A DNA stretch of 64,000 bases from Methanolapillus africanus (lineage in GTDB: Archaea; Halobacteriota; Methanosarcinia; Methanosarcinales; Methanosarcinaceae), in the NCBI RefSeq assembly GCF_032714475.1, contig NZ_JAWDKD010000019.1:49224-113223 (forward strand). The letters run 5' to 3'. This document shows positions 42,579-52,332 of this stretch, piece after piece; position 1 is the stretch's first letter, and each line of letters starts with the position of its first letter. Both the position numbers and the translations under genes were made by a program. The notes beneath the pieces are model-generated. The model did not search any database, was not told the DNA's origin, and worked only from the letters and a program-made list of their open reading frames with translations.

Positions 42579-43499
42579 TCAGATCAATCCGGCTTCCAGC
42601 AGCAAATGCAACGCCGGGATCGATACCAGCGATACGACTGTTGCCAGGAACGTGGCGCCTGAAATCAATTTGGAATTCATGCCGTAAATTTCCGAGAACA
42701 CCAAAGGCGTCATGGCGGGCGGCATGGCGGATTCGATAATGGCGACGTTTCGGTCCAATGGCGCAAATGAAATGATGTGCGTGAGACCGATGCCGAGAAT
42801 CGGAGCGAAGAACAGCTGAATCACAGTGACCAAAATCGCCGGGACGGCGGCGACTTTGAGGTATTTCGGGGACAGCGACAGGCCGAGTGAAATCATAATG
42901 AGGGGAACCATCAACCCGGACAGGTAGCCGAGCGTGGTTGTGAGGAATGTCGGCAGAATGGTGATTTGGAATCCGAGAATCACCAGCACGATGGAGACAA
43001 ACCAGGCAATCATCGGCGGGAACTTGACAACTTGTTTCACCATACTGACTTTTTGGCCGCTGACTTTAATGCCGAGGTACGTGCCGATGAAAATGATGAT
43101 AAAAAGAGTGGCGGTGTCACAGAAAATGGCGCGGACAAATCCGTCGACGCCGTAAAAACCGGAACAGACGGCAAATCCCATGAAAGCCGTGTTGCCGCAG
43201 CAGGAAACCAAGATGAATGCGGCCAAAGATTTCATGTCCATTTTCATCGCTTTGCCGATCAAATAAGAAACGCCGGCGCAAGCCAATGAAATGATGAGGA
43301 TGAAAATTGTCAATTTGAAATACGACGCCAAATCGCTTCTTTGGACGTTGGTCAAAATGGACAGGAAAATGGTGGCCGGCATGGCGACGCTGATGACGAT
43401 GTTGTTCAGCGCCACTTTGTCTTTTTCAGACAAAATGCCGATGTGTTTGAGAAGGAAACCGAGCAGAATGAGGATGACGATAATGTAAATAATGTCCAT
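42579..43499 (-). CDS. Auxin efflux carrier (AEC) family transporter
   Basis: A 306-residue inner membrane protein with about ten helices. It begins MDIIYIIVILILLGFLLKHIGILSEKDK, the usual AEC start; conserved later are SVAMPATIFLSI, CCGNTAFMGF and ESAMPPAMTPLVFSEIYG (the MPPA block). Members export organic anions such as malate or malonate; the substrate is unknown. The start is ATG 43499 without a clear ribosome binding site. Confidence 0.85.
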   Translation of the reverse strand: MDIIYIIVILILLGFLLKHIGILSEKDKVALNNIVISVAMPATIFLSILTNVQRSDLASYFKLTIFILIISLACAGVSYLIGKAMKMDMKSLAAFILVSCCGNTAFMGFAVCSGFYGVDGFVRAIFCDTATLFIIIFIGTYLGIKVSGQKVSMVKQVVKFPPMIAWFVSIVLVILGFQITILPTFLTTTLGYLSGLMVPLIMISLGLSLSPKYLKVAAVPAILVTVIQLFFAPILGIGLTHIISFAPLDRNVAIIESAMPPAMTPLVFSEIYGMNSKLISGATFLATVVSLVSIPALHLLLEAGLI

Positions 43500-43731
43500 G
43501 AAATCACGATTGTTCTAAATGTTTTATTTGTTTTGAAACGATGCTTATTTTGAGTTTGAAGTTCTATTTAATATTATTTTAATTGAACAATCGTGATTTT
43601 TTATTTTCAGATATTTCAATTATTGACTGATTCCGTTTTTTGTTTTTTTATTCTTGTGATGAATTCATTTCATTTTTTTTATTCTCTTATTTTTCCGTTT
43701 TTTAATTTATTGTTTTTTTATTCTCTTATTT

Positions 43732-44844
43732 TCAATAAGTTTGAATCGGGTTTTTCGTTCCGGTTTCTTCCATAATTTTGTATTGCGTGTTTCTGAGTTT
43801 CGGCACGCGTCCGATTTGCCGGATGCAGTTTTCGATTTTTTGCTGCGTCATGGATGATCCGTATTTGGAGCCGGCCGCTCTGGATATATTTTCTTCCATC
43901 AAGGTGCCGCCAAAGTCGTTGGCGCCGGAACAGAGTCCCACTTGACTGAATTTGGTTCCGAGTTTGACCCATGATACTTGGATGTTGGGCAATTTTTCCT
44001 TGAACAGCAGGCGCGGGATGGCGTACATCTTCAAGTCCGTTAAGCCGGAGGCGCCGCTTTCGACCAATCCTTTTTTGATCAAGGGTGTGTTTTCATGCAA
44101 AAACGTGAGCGGGATAAATTCTGTGAATCCGCCGGTTTCTTCCTGAATCCGTTTGAGGCGGAAGAGGTGTTCCACACGGTCTTTGTTTTCCTCAATGTGG
44201 CCGTACATGATGGTGCATGTCGTCGGAATACCGGTTTTGTGAGCGGTTTTAATCACTTTTTCCCAGTTGTCGGCGGAAATTTTGTCCGGGCAAAGCGTTT
44301 TTCGAACGTCGTCCACCAAAATTTCGGCGGCGGTTCCGGGAATCGAATCAAGACCGGCTTCTTTGAGCATTATGAGCGCCGTCTTCAGGTCAAGGCCTGC
44401 ATTTTCGGCGGCGGCGAAAACTTCCATGGGTGAAAAAGCGTGAATTGAAATGCCGCCGATCGGGTTTGTTTGTGCGCGGATGCTTTTCAAGATCTCAACT
44501 TGGAAATGCGTGTCAATTTCCGGCAACAGCCCGCCCTGAACACAAACTTCCATCGCGCCTGCCATTTTGGCGTCGCAGGCTTTTCGGCCGACTTGCTCCG
44601 GCGTCAAAAAGAATGCGGACGGGCTGTTCTTAGCCACTTTAAATGCGCAAAATTGACAAGAGCCGCTGCAGACGTTTGTGAAATTGATGTTGGCGTTTAA
44701 AATATACGTCACATCGTTGCCGCAAAGATCATTTCGAACGCTATCGGCTGCTTTTAATGTATCGAATAAAATCGCGTCGTTCTCAAACAGTTCTAAGCAG
44801 TCTTGTTTCGACATCTCTTTGTTTTTGAATTGAAACGGATCCAT
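43732..44844 (-). CDS. cofH: FO synthase subunit 2 (5-amino-6-(D-ribitylamino)uracil-L-tyrosine 4-hydroxyphenyl transferase)
   Basis: A 370-residue radical SAM enzyme that joins tyrosine-derived and ribityl-aminouracil parts of the F420 chromophore with CofG. The cluster motif is CSGSCQFCAF (about 59-68), with the CofH signature VCVQGGLLPEID and later LCSGANDFGGTLMEENISRAAG. ATG 44844 is chosen because GGTGAT lies 5 nt before it; an in-frame GTG at 44853 overlaps that site. cofG is not in the window. Confidence 0.93.
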   Translation of the reverse strand: MDPFQFKNKEMSKQDCLELFENDAILFDTLKAADSVRNDLCGNDVTYILNANINFTNVCSGSCQFCAFKVAKNSPSAFFLTPEQVGRKACDAKMAGAMEVCVQGGLLPEIDTHFQVEILKSIRAQTNPIGGISIHAFSPMEVFAAAENAGLDLKTALIMLKEAGLDSIPGTAAEILVDDVRKTLCPDKISADNWEKVIKTAHKTGIPTTCTIMYGHIEENKDRVEHLFRLKRIQEETGGFTEFIPLTFLHENTPLIKKGLVESGASGLTDLKMYAIPRLLFKEKLPNIQVSWVKLGTKFSQVGLCSGANDFGGTLMEENISRAAGSKYGSSMTQQKIENCIRQIGRVPKLRNTQYKIMEETGTKNPIQTY

Positions 44845-45023
44845 GAGAATCACCGCTTATTTCAACTTTTTACATGTATAAATAGTTAATTTACCGTTCA
44901 CTTGCCGCCCAAATAACCGGGTGAACAATACAGAATCAGATTGTGAAATTGAATTCATTAAAAATTGGTTCACATTTCTGAATATTTAAATAGAAATAAG
45001 ACTAACAACAATCAAAAATAAAA

Positions 45024-45079
45024 CAATATCAATTATCAATATCAATTATCAATATCAATTATCAATATCAATTATCAAT
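45024..45079. repeat. AT-rich direct repeats (AATATCAATTATC x4)
   Basis: Four units of 13-14 bp in the upstream region of the HD-domain gene, like those before 11175. The TATA-like AATATTTAAATAG at about 44977 lies upstream. Confidence 0.7.
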
Positions 45080-45128
45080 CCTATTTATCTCAAATATCGT
45101 TTTATTTTCAAAAGAAAGCGGTTGTTTT

Positions 45129-46346
45129 ATGGAAAAAAGCGTCATCTTAGATCCGATTCACGGTTATATTGAATTCAATGAGTTTGAGCAGCGTTTGTTC
45201 GACACGCCTCAAATGCAGCGCTTGCGCCGGATTAAGCAGCTCGGCTTTTCCAGTTTGGTTTATCCGGGCGCCAACCATACCCGCTTTGAACACAGCATGG
45301 GTGCGATGCACCTCGCCTCTCTCTTTCTGAAAGTCCAAGAGCCGGAAAACAACAAAATGGATGAAATCATCGTTGCCGCTCTTCTTCACGACATCGGCCA
45401 CGGTCCGTTTTCGCATGCCACCGAAAAGCTCATCGAAACTTATACGAACCGCAAGCATGACAACGTGTCGGATTTGATTTCCAAAAATGAAATCGGCGAC
45501 GTTCTCAAAGATTACGGTTTCACGCCGTCGAAAATCGCCAAACACATTGCCGGCGACACGCCGCTCAGTCAAATTCTCAGCAGTGAAATCGATGTCGATA
45601 AAATGGATTATCTGGCGCGCGACATGCATTACACCGGCGTTTCTTCGGGAAGTGTCGACTACATGCGCCTTTTGAATCACATGAGTTTTTACGAAGACCG
45701 TTTGGTTTTGTCGGCGAGCGCCATCAAAGCCGCCGAATCCCTTCTCGTTTCCCGCTACTGGATGAACTCATCCGTTTATTACCACCACGTTTCCCGAATT
45801 TCGGAAACGATGTGTTCCCGCGCCTGCAGCCACCTTTTGGAAGACAAAGTCGTCCGTCCCGCCGATTTCGCCCGCATGGACGACATGGGACTCACGGTGA
45901 CCATGCGCAACGCCGACGGTTTCCCCGGTGAAATCGCCGAACGCCTCGACAACCGCAATTTGTTCAAACGCGCCTTGTACGACGGTCTTGACATCGTCGG
46001 AACAAACGTGTTTGAGCACCGCAAAAACATTCCCCGGATTGAGCGGGAAATTGCCGAAAACGCCGGTGTCGATCCGGAATATGTGATGGTCGACATTCCG
46101 CAAAAGCCGGAAATGGCTGAAATGAAAGCGCTTGTCATGGACCGCACAATGAAAAAATTGACGGACGTATCGCCGTTCGTTCACGTTTTGGCGGTCGCGC
46201 AGGAAAGCGTTTGGCGGATGGGCGTTTTTTCACCTAAAGAGCATCTTGAAGTGGTTTCAAAAGCGGCTTATGACTTTTTTGATGTATCCAGAAAGCCGAA
46301 AACAAAACAATTCCGATTTTCGGATATTGATCCTGGATTATTGTAA
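45129..46346 (+). CDS. HD-domain phosphohydrolase (dGTPase/SAMHD1-like)
   Basis: A 405-residue cytosolic protein. N-terminal DPIHGYIEF and LRRIKQLG, then the metal site: H in TRFEHSMG (about 55), HD in LLHDIGHGPFSH (about 87-97) and D in DVDKMDYLARD (about 157-167). This pattern is that of the YdhJ/SAMHD1-like family, several of which hydrolyse dNTPs. GCGGTTGTTTT precedes the ATG. Confidence 0.88.
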   Translation: MEKSVILDPIHGYIEFNEFEQRLFDTPQMQRLRRIKQLGFSSLVYPGANHTRFEHSMGAMHLASLFLKVQEPENNKMDEIIVAALLHDIGHGPFSHATEKLIETYTNRKHDNVSDLISKNEIGDVLKDYGFTPSKIAKHIAGDTPLSQILSSEIDVDKMDYLARDMHYTGVSSGSVDYMRLLNHMSFYEDRLVLSASAIKAAESLLVSRYWMNSSVYYHHVSRISETMCSRACSHLLEDKVVRPADFARMDDMGLTVTMRNADGFPGEIAERLDNRNLFKRALYDGLDIVGTNVFEHRKNIPRIEREIAENAGVDPEYVMVDIPQKPEMAEMKALVMDRTMKKLTDVSPFVHVLAVAQESVWRMGVFSPKEHLEVVSKAAYDFFDVSRKPKTKQFRFSDIDPGLL

Positions 46347-46393
46347 ATTAAATGTAATTCGTAACTCATTTTTTCTAACTTGTACAAACCACC

Positions 46394-46429
46394 CCGCAAA
46401 ATCAGACGCTTTGCGTCTGTATTTTGCGG
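46394..46429. repeat. Dispersed hairpin element, copy C1
   Basis: Same sequence as copy A (CCGCAAAATCAGACGC, TTT, complementary arm). It is followed by AATCCGATC..AGATACATTCT, a spacer also found in locus D. Confidence 0.85.
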
Positions 46430-46479
46430 AATCCGATCCGCAGATACATTCTATTTTATGGTACAGATTGCACCTTCTG

Positions 46480-46672
46480 TTTTCTAACAATACACTTGTT
46501 TCTTGGTACCGATTTTTACCTTCAGTTCCAACAATACAGTTTTTTCCTAATCCGATTTTCACCAACGGTTTCTGACAATACAGTTGTTCCCTAATCCGAT
46601 TTTCACCTGCTGTTTCTAACAATACAGTCTTTTCCTAATCCGATTTTCACCTACTGTTTCCAAATGCACCTT
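46480..46672. repeat. Tandem array C, about four to five units of 42-46 bp
   Basis: Units TTTCTAACAATACA then GTTTTTTCCTAATCCGATTTTCACC. They match array A in the first half and diverge in the second. The array is enclosed by hairpins C1 and C2. Confidence 0.8.
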
Positions 46673-46687
46673 CCCATTACGTGATAT

Positions 46688-46722
46688 CCGCTTAAACAGA
46701 CGCTTCGCGTCTGTTTAAGCGG
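46688..46722. repeat. Dispersed hairpin element, copy C2
   Basis: CCGCTTAAACAGACGC, TTC loop and a perfect complementary arm; the stem is identical to copy B. Together with C1 it brackets array C. Confidence 0.85.
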
Positions 46723-46753
46723 GACGGTTCGTTTGAGATATTTAATATACAAA

Positions 46754-47236
46754 TTAGAACCACACAAATAAAAACACAAAAGACAGAGAGAAAGAAACAG
46801 CCGTCAACACATAATTTATTTCATTTACGGTTTTATTGGAACTGTGCGTTGCTGCAAAAAATCCGGAAAGCGCGCAGAAAAGTGCGATTCTGAGAAATGG
46901 AAAATAGGGGGATAAATCGGAAATGGATTCAATTGGATATGATACTCCCGAATCGTAAAATAGAATGAATAATCCGGACGCAAAACTCATCAGCGGAAAA
47001 AGGGCGCCCAGTAACGCAGACAAAAGACGCGATTTTGTGACAAAGCCATAGAATATGCTGCCAAAAAGAAGGTAAGTTAAGAAAACAAAATCCCAAAGCA
47101 ATAGGAGTATTCCGGAATGGATCTTTGAGAATAAATCTAATTGTGAAATTTTTAACAAAACCGAAAAAACCAACAAGAGAATTAAAAAAAGAAAAATGTT
47201 GACTTTCGTTGTGGTTTTTCTATTTGATGAATTCAT
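46754..47236 (-). CDS. Multi-helix membrane protein, paralogue of the next gene
   Basis: A 160-residue protein from ATG 47236 (GTG 47245 possible). Five helices. N-terminal TTTKVNIFLFLILLLVFSV is paralogous to TTKTNIILFVGFLIFYIV of 47252-47680, and KSRLLSALLGALFPL to KNQILSVLLGILLPI. Function unknown. Confidence 0.6.
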   Translation of the reverse strand: MNSSNRKTTTKVNIFLFLILLLVFSVLLKISQLDLFSKIHSGILLLLWDFVFLTYLLFGSIFYGFVTKSRLLSALLGALFPLMSFASGLFILFYDSGVSYPIESISDLSPYFPFLRIALFCALSGFFAATHSSNKTVNEINYVLTAVSFSLSFVFLFVWF

Positions 47237-47251
47237 AAAAAACACTTTTTT

Positions 47252-47680
47252 TCAGTTAATTCGGAAAAATTTCACAATAAATATCAACAACAGAAAGATG
47301 ATTGAAAATTCAAAGAAATAGTGAAATCCCCGGATATCCGGGTCAGTTTCTTCTTCTTTTGAAAAAAACCATCCGGAAAGCCCGCTTAAAATGATAATAA
47401 CCCAAAGTGTCCACTCGGTTGTTAAACAATAATAAAACGGAATAATTGGCAGCAAAATTCCGAGTAAAACAGACAAGATTTGATTTTTGGAGAAAAATCC
47501 AAAAAGTGCTGCACCAACCAAGATTAAGAATAAAATCAATAATATGAGCAAAAAAGCCCAGCCACTTGAAAGTAAATTATAATTATTGTCCGGGTTGCAA
47601 ATTTGCGAAATAACAATGTAAAAAATTAAAAAACCAACAAATAAAATAATGTTGGTTTTAGTTGTTGGTTTGTATTTCAT
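47252..47680 (-). CDS. Multi-helix membrane protein
   Basis: A 142-residue protein with five helices; tandem paralogue of 46754-47236 and probably co-transcribed with it (15-nt gap). AAAAAGATAATGG-type AT-rich DNA lies upstream. No known family. Confidence 0.6.
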   Translation of the reverse strand: MKYKPTTKTNIILFVGFLIFYIVISQICNPDNNYNLLSSGWAFLLILLILFLILVGAALFGFFSKNQILSVLLGILLPIIPFYYCLTTEWTLWVIIILSGLSGWFFSKEEETDPDIRGFHYFFEFSIIFLLLIFIVKFFRIN

Positions 47681-47840
47681 CTATATAAAAAAGATAATGG
47701 AATATATAAAATTAGTTAGCATAGAATCTATAAACTATATATTGTGTCTTTTGCCTTTGTTTTTATATATTTGCAAATTCAATCAACTCTTTTTACATAA
47801 TTCAAAAAATTATCTCATATTTTTGAATAATCGCTATAAA

Positions 47841-47872
47841 AACCATCCCCATAACGCGCGCGCCCGCCGCCC
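47841..47872 (-). repeat. GCGCGCGTTACGGCG dispersed motif, copy 5
   Basis: AACCATCCCCATAACGCGCG then CGCCCGCCGC on the plus strand. The motif points leftward. AAACCATCCC to its left also occurs before hairpins A, B and D. Confidence 0.8.
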
Positions 47873-48013
47873 GTCAATCTCAAAAATTTCAACGGTTTCT
47901 TTGAAATAAGAATACGACGTTTCTCCACTTTTATTGCTTTTAATTCAACTAAATTTGTGAGAAGAATTTAATACTACAATTTGTTTCATTCCATTACATT
48001 TGAGGACTTCTTT

Positions 48014-49549
48014 ATGCCATCCAATTTTGAAATTATTGAGAAAGACGGCGCCGGTCGAATCGGACGTTTGAAAACGCCCCACGGAACTGTGGAAACGCCG
48101 ACCGTGATGCCCGTCATCAATCCCAATCTCCGGGTCATCGAGCCCGCCGAAATGAGAGACTTCGGCGCCGAGATCCTGATCACCAACTCTTATATTATCT
48201 ACAACAAACCGGAACTCCGGGAAAAAGCGATTGCCGACGGCCTTCACGCGCTGCTCGGATTCGACGGCCCGATCATGACCGATTCCGGATCCTTCCAATT
48301 GTCCGTTTACGGCGAAATCAACGTCGAAAACGCCGAAATTATTGCTTTTGAGCAGCAAATCGGAACCGATATCGGCGTTCCGCTCGACATCCCGACCGGT
48401 CCAGACGTTTCCTACGAAAAAGCGCTTTCTGAAATGACGACCACGCACGAACGCCTCAAAGAGGCCCGCGAAATCGTCGAACAAACTCGAATCGCTGCCG
48501 CTTCCAAACCGGAATCCGAGAAAAAGCGCGGCGACAACATGATGCTTGCCGGCCCGATTCAAGGCTCCACGCACATCGATCTTCGGGAAAAAAGCGCCGC
48601 TTACCTTTCCGATCTCGACTTTGACGTTTATCCGATCGGCGCCGTCGTTCCGCTCATGGAAGCCTACCGCTACCGGGAACTTGTCGACGTCATCGTCGTC
48701 GCCAAAAAGAATCTCAATCCGGTTGCGCCCGTCCACCTTTTCGGTGCCGGCCACCCCATGATGTTTGCGCTTGCCGTCGCCCTCGGCTGCGATCTTTTCG
48801 ACTCGGCGGCCTACGCGCTTTACGCCAAAGGCGGCCGCTACATCACAGTCAACGGCACATACCAAGCCGACCGCTTGAAATATCTGCCCTGCTCTTGTCC
48901 GGTCTGCAGCACGCACACCGCCGACAGCCTCAGAAAAGCGCCCAACGTTGAAGAATTGCTGGCGCGCCACAACTTATACGTCACCTTTGAAGAAATCCGG
49001 CAAATCAAACAAGCCATCGCCGACGGCAAACTGATGGAATTGGTCGAACTCCGGTGCCACTCCCACCCGCAAATGCTGGGGGCGCTGGACGCCATTTTTG
49101 CGCATGCCGACTGGCTGGAACAGCATGATCCGGCCGCCAAATCCACATTCTTCGAATGCAGCGCCGCATCCGCCAACCGTCCGGAAGTTTTACGATACGA
49201 AATGCGGCTCGACCGGTTTAGTTTCACCGGAACCGCGCTCATCCGCTCCTATCCGTCTCAAAAGGACAAAGAATACGATAACGTTCTCGCCTTTAAGCCG
49301 CCCTTTGGCGCTTATCCGGTCGAGCTTGATGAAAATTATCCGTTCAACGCGGAAGTTCGGGACACGCCCGGTCCGGAATCGCTCAAAAAGGCGATCGACC
49401 ACACCATTCAGCTGATCCGTCAAAACCCAAATGCCAAATTCACATTCGTAAAAGGACGGCGGCTCAATCAATTCGATGAATCCTATTTTGAAGAATTGAA
49501 GACGGTCTGCACCGTTTTGGACCGGTTTGAGGAAAATAAGGAACAATAA
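48014..49549 (+). CDS. tgtA: tRNA-guanine(15) transglycosylase (archaeosine synthesis)
   Basis: A 511-residue enzyme that exchanges guanine-15 of archaeal tRNAs for preQ0. Start ATG 48014 with GAGG 9 nt upstream (ATG 47981 has no site). Catalytic-domain signs: TPTVMPVINP, MTDSGSFQLS (nucleophile Asp), GVVP-like IGAVVPLMEAYRY and the zinc site CSCPVC...H (about 293-330). It lacks the PUA-containing extension of the longest forms, as often in Methanosarcinales, where it is a separate protein. Confidence 0.93.
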   Translation: MPSNFEIIEKDGAGRIGRLKTPHGTVETPTVMPVINPNLRVIEPAEMRDFGAEILITNSYIIYNKPELREKAIADGLHALLGFDGPIMTDSGSFQLSVYGEINVENAEIIAFEQQIGTDIGVPLDIPTGPDVSYEKALSEMTTTHERLKEAREIVEQTRIAAASKPESEKKRGDNMMLAGPIQGSTHIDLREKSAAYLSDLDFDVYPIGAVVPLMEAYRYRELVDVIVVAKKNLNPVAPVHLFGAGHPMMFALAVALGCDLFDSAAYALYAKGGRYITVNGTYQADRLKYLPCSCPVCSTHTADSLRKAPNVEELLARHNLYVTFEEIRQIKQAIADGKLMELVELRCHSHPQMLGALDAIFAHADWLEQHDPAAKSTFFECSAASANRPEVLRYEMRLDRFSFTGTALIRSYPSQKDKEYDNVLAFKPPFGAYPVELDENYPFNAEVRDTPGPESLKKAIDHTIQLIRQNPNAKFTFVKGRRLNQFDESYFEELKTVCTVLDRFEENKEQ

Positions 49550-49809
49550 AGACCAATAAGGACCAACTTTGAGGATGAACCCTTTTCATGCCGAATTCAT
49601 CAAATATATACGACAATAAATATTAAAATGATGAATTCATTCAGGGTTCAAACTTCAAAACAAATTCAAAAATTAACGTTTACCATCCATTTCAATTTTC
49701 AAAATCATCAAAAATTAAATCAAAAATTAAATCAAAATTTTCAAAATTTTCAAAATTATTAAATATTTTATAGCCGGTTGACTTTTTGATGTCGGTCCGG
49801 GTGATCAAT
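49550..49809. other. Intergenic region before the UbiA gene
   Basis: 260 bp, AT-rich, with AAAATTAAATC and TTTCAAAATTTTC direct repeats near 49705-49755. No gene or RNA seen. Confidence 0.5.
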
Positions 49810-50805
49810 TTGTCTCTCAAAACTAAAATAATGCCTTACATTACGATGCTCCGTCCGGAAATCGCGTTTATGGACATCACGCTTCCGGCTTCCGCCGCAA
49901 TGCTTGCCTATTATTTTGCCACCGGCGGCCTCCCGAACCTTTGGCTTTTTTTGCTGGCGACCATCGGCGGTTTCTTTGCCATCACCAGTTCTTACGTTTT
50001 TAACGATTGCGTCGACGTCGACATCGATCTTATCAACCTGCCGAGCCGTCCCTTGCCGTCCGGTCAAGTTTCCCGAAAAAGCGCGTTTATATATGCCACA
50101 GCACTGGCATTGATTGCGGTTTTCATTTCCTTTTACATGAATCCGGAATCCTTCGTCGTCCTTTTGATCGCGCTTTTCATCATCACGCTCTACTCCGTTT
50201 TCTTTAAAAGAAAAACGCCGTTCAGTTTCGTTCCGGTCGGTCTCGCTTACGGTCTCGTCCCAATCGGTATCTGGCTTGCCTTTGCGCCGGCCGGCATTCT
50301 GACGCCCGCAATTGGTCCGTACTTTACGGGCATGGTCAGTGCGCTCACCGACGTCCAGTTAACCTATTTGCTTCCGCTTCCGGCGCTCTTCTTCGGCCTC
50401 ATGATTTGTATGACCGACTGGGGATTCACACTCGCCGGCGTTTCCCGCGACGTTGAGGGCGACCGTCAAAAAGGCGCGCCGACGCTTCCGGTCACATACG
50501 GCATTCCGCTGACGGCCAAATTCGTTTTGGTCATTTGGATCATCGGCATCGTCCTGTCCATCGCCATCGGACTTTCCGCCAACCTCGGACCGCTTTACTT
50601 CATTGTTGCGATCCTTTCCGGTCTTTGGATGCTGCGCCACTGTTTGAAATTTATCAAAAACCCCACGCCTGAAGTTGGCGGCCGTTTGTTCGTCGACGGG
50701 TCCAACTACCGCGGCGTCATGTTCTCCGCCATGATTTTGGATATCCTATTGTTGGTTTTTGTTGACGTCTACCCGACGCTTTTGCAGCTTCTCGGATTCG
50801 TTTGA
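49810..50805 (+). CDS. UbiA-family prenyltransferase
   Basis: A 331-residue membrane enzyme with about nine helices. The two Asp-rich sites are NDCVDVDID (about 66-74) and RDVEGDRQKGAPT (about 211-223). TTG 49810 is chosen because GGTGATC precedes it by 3-4 nt. UbiA enzymes attach prenyl chains to aromatic or glycerol acceptors. The geranylgeranyl-reductase-like gene 209 bp downstream suggests a role in ether lipid or methanophenazine-type quinone synthesis; I cannot choose between them. Confidence 0.85.
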   Translation: MSLKTKIMPYITMLRPEIAFMDITLPASAAMLAYYFATGGLPNLWLFLLATIGGFFAITSSYVFNDCVDVDIDLINLPSRPLPSGQVSRKSAFIYATALALIAVFISFYMNPESFVVLLIALFIITLYSVFFKRKTPFSFVPVGLAYGLVPIGIWLAFAPAGILTPAIGPYFTGMVSALTDVQLTYLLPLPALFFGLMICMTDWGFTLAGVSRDVEGDRQKGAPTLPVTYGIPLTAKFVLVIWIIGIVLSIAIGLSANLGPLYFIVAILSGLWMLRHCLKFIKNPTPEVGGRLFVDGSNYRGVMFSAMILDILLLVFVDVYPTLLQLLGFV

Positions 50806-50826
50806 ATCCGATCTTTCTCATTTTTC

Positions 50827-50860
50827 GGTGGCGGCGCCGCGCGCGTTACGGCAATGTCTT
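50827..50860 (+). repeat. GCGCGCGTTACGGCG dispersed motif, copy 6
   Basis: GGTGGCGGCGCCGCGCGCG then TTACGGCAATGTCTTCTC, followed by TTTTAAGTTTCAAAATG. It stands just after the UbiA stop codon. Confidence 0.8.
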
Positions 50861-51014
50861 CTCTTTTAAGTTTCAAAATGATGGATCAACTCTATTTTTT
50901 TGTTTTTGTTATTTTTTGTTATTTTGTCCGTTGGCAAATAATTATATAATTTCCAAGGAATGGTTACGTAAAATTAATTCATTCCACTATGATTTAACGA
51001 TTTGAGGTTTCATT

Positions 51015-52211
51015 ATGTCTGAAAAAATTGATATTGCAGTCATCGGCGCGTCTCCCGCCGGTTTAATGGCGGCCCGGTATGCGGCGATGGGCGGCGCCAA
51101 CGTCAAATTATTTGAACGCAAAGAACGCATCGGCGACGATCCGCACCCGGCCAACTCCTTTTTCAAGGGAATGCTCAGCTACACCGGCGAAAAAGTCGAT
51201 TCGTCTTACGTGGTTCATGAAATCGACGGCATGAAATTGGTTTCTCCGGGCGGTCACACGATCACGGTGGAGACGCCCGGCTATGCGATTGACAAAACGA
51301 TTTTCGACCGGTTCTATGAACAAAAAACAATTAAGGCCGGCGTCGACATTCAAACGGGAACGGAAGTTCTCGACGTCAAAAGAAAAGAAGACGGCGTCAC
51401 CTTAAAAATAAAACCGGTAGACCGCGATGAAAAAGAAAAAATCAAAGTCAAACTCGTGATTATCGCCGACGGCATTTTGTCCAAAAACGCCAAAGCAGCC
51501 GGATTAAACACCATGAAACACCCGGAAGACATCGCCTGGGGCACCGAACTCGAAATCCACGCGCCCGGCTCCGGCATCGGCGACGCGAAATTTGCCGAAT
51601 ATTACGTCGGCAGTCTCGCGCCCGGCTGGAAAACCAGTTATCTTCCGCGCGGCGGCGACAACGCGGCGATCGGCGCCTACGTTCGTTATTTCGGAAAAGA
51701 CGTTTCCCAATTCTTAAATCCATGGGTTGAAAAATTCAAGGAACTCAAAGGCTTGTCGGACGATCAATTTGAAATCGTGACGTCCAAAAGCGCCGGCGAC
51801 CCGATCGTGACGATTCCGGACAAAATCTACGGCGCCAATGTGATGGTTGTCGGCGGCGCTGCCGGACAATCCGGCATCGGATACGCCATGCGTGCCGGAC
51901 AAATCGCCGGCGACGTGGGCGCGAAAGCCGTTGCAAAAGACGACTTTTCGGAAAAAACATTGTCCGGCTATCATTCCCAATGGAAAAAAGACTTGTCCGT
52001 CGAACACACATTCGGACGCGTCGGGCTTGAAACGCTGAGAAAAATGGACGACACGGAAATCGATGAGCTCTTTGAAGTGTTTGAAAACGAAGATATTTCG
52101 TCCATGATCAAAGGCAGTGCGATGGACCAAGGCCTTTCCGTTTTGGAACTGATGCTGAAGAAAAAGCCGTCCGCCATCTTGAAAGCCGGCGCTTATTTCA
52201 GAAACAGATGA
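51015..52211 (+). CDS. Geranylgeranyl reductase family FAD enzyme
   Basis: A 398-residue flavoprotein. Rossmann FAD motif VIGASPAGLMAARYAAMGG (about 9-27), LFERKERIG, the GD-type motif near VMVVGGAAGQSGIGYAMRAGQIAG (about 277-300). The length is usual for archaeal GGR-family proteins that saturate isoprenoid chains of ether lipids or quinones. GAGGTTTC lies before the ATG. Probably linked in function to the UbiA gene upstream. Confidence 0.85.
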   Translation: MSEKIDIAVIGASPAGLMAARYAAMGGANVKLFERKERIGDDPHPANSFFKGMLSYTGEKVDSSYVVHEIDGMKLVSPGGHTITVETPGYAIDKTIFDRFYEQKTIKAGVDIQTGTEVLDVKRKEDGVTLKIKPVDRDEKEKIKVKLVIIADGILSKNAKAAGLNTMKHPEDIAWGTELEIHAPGSGIGDAKFAEYYVGSLAPGWKTSYLPRGGDNAAIGAYVRYFGKDVSQFLNPWVEKFKELKGLSDDQFEIVTSKSAGDPIVTIPDKIYGANVMVVGGAAGQSGIGYAMRAGQIAGDVGAKAVAKDDFSEKTLSGYHSQWKKDLSVEHTFGRVGLETLRKMDDTEIDELFEVFENEDISSMIKGSAMDQGLSVLELMLKKKPSAILKAGAYFRNR

Positions 52212-52332
52212 TTCTATCTGTTTCTTTTTATTTTCATTTATTTCATTTATTTTTCATTGACAGCGATTGATTTTATTTTGATTTGCATTTTGGTTTACGT
52301 ATTCATTTTATTTTTCGTATTGAGGTTAAAAT

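Noticed and set aside
47945..48970. 341-residue open frame on the minus strand
   Set aside because: Antisense of tgtA; no ribosome binding site and shadow composition.
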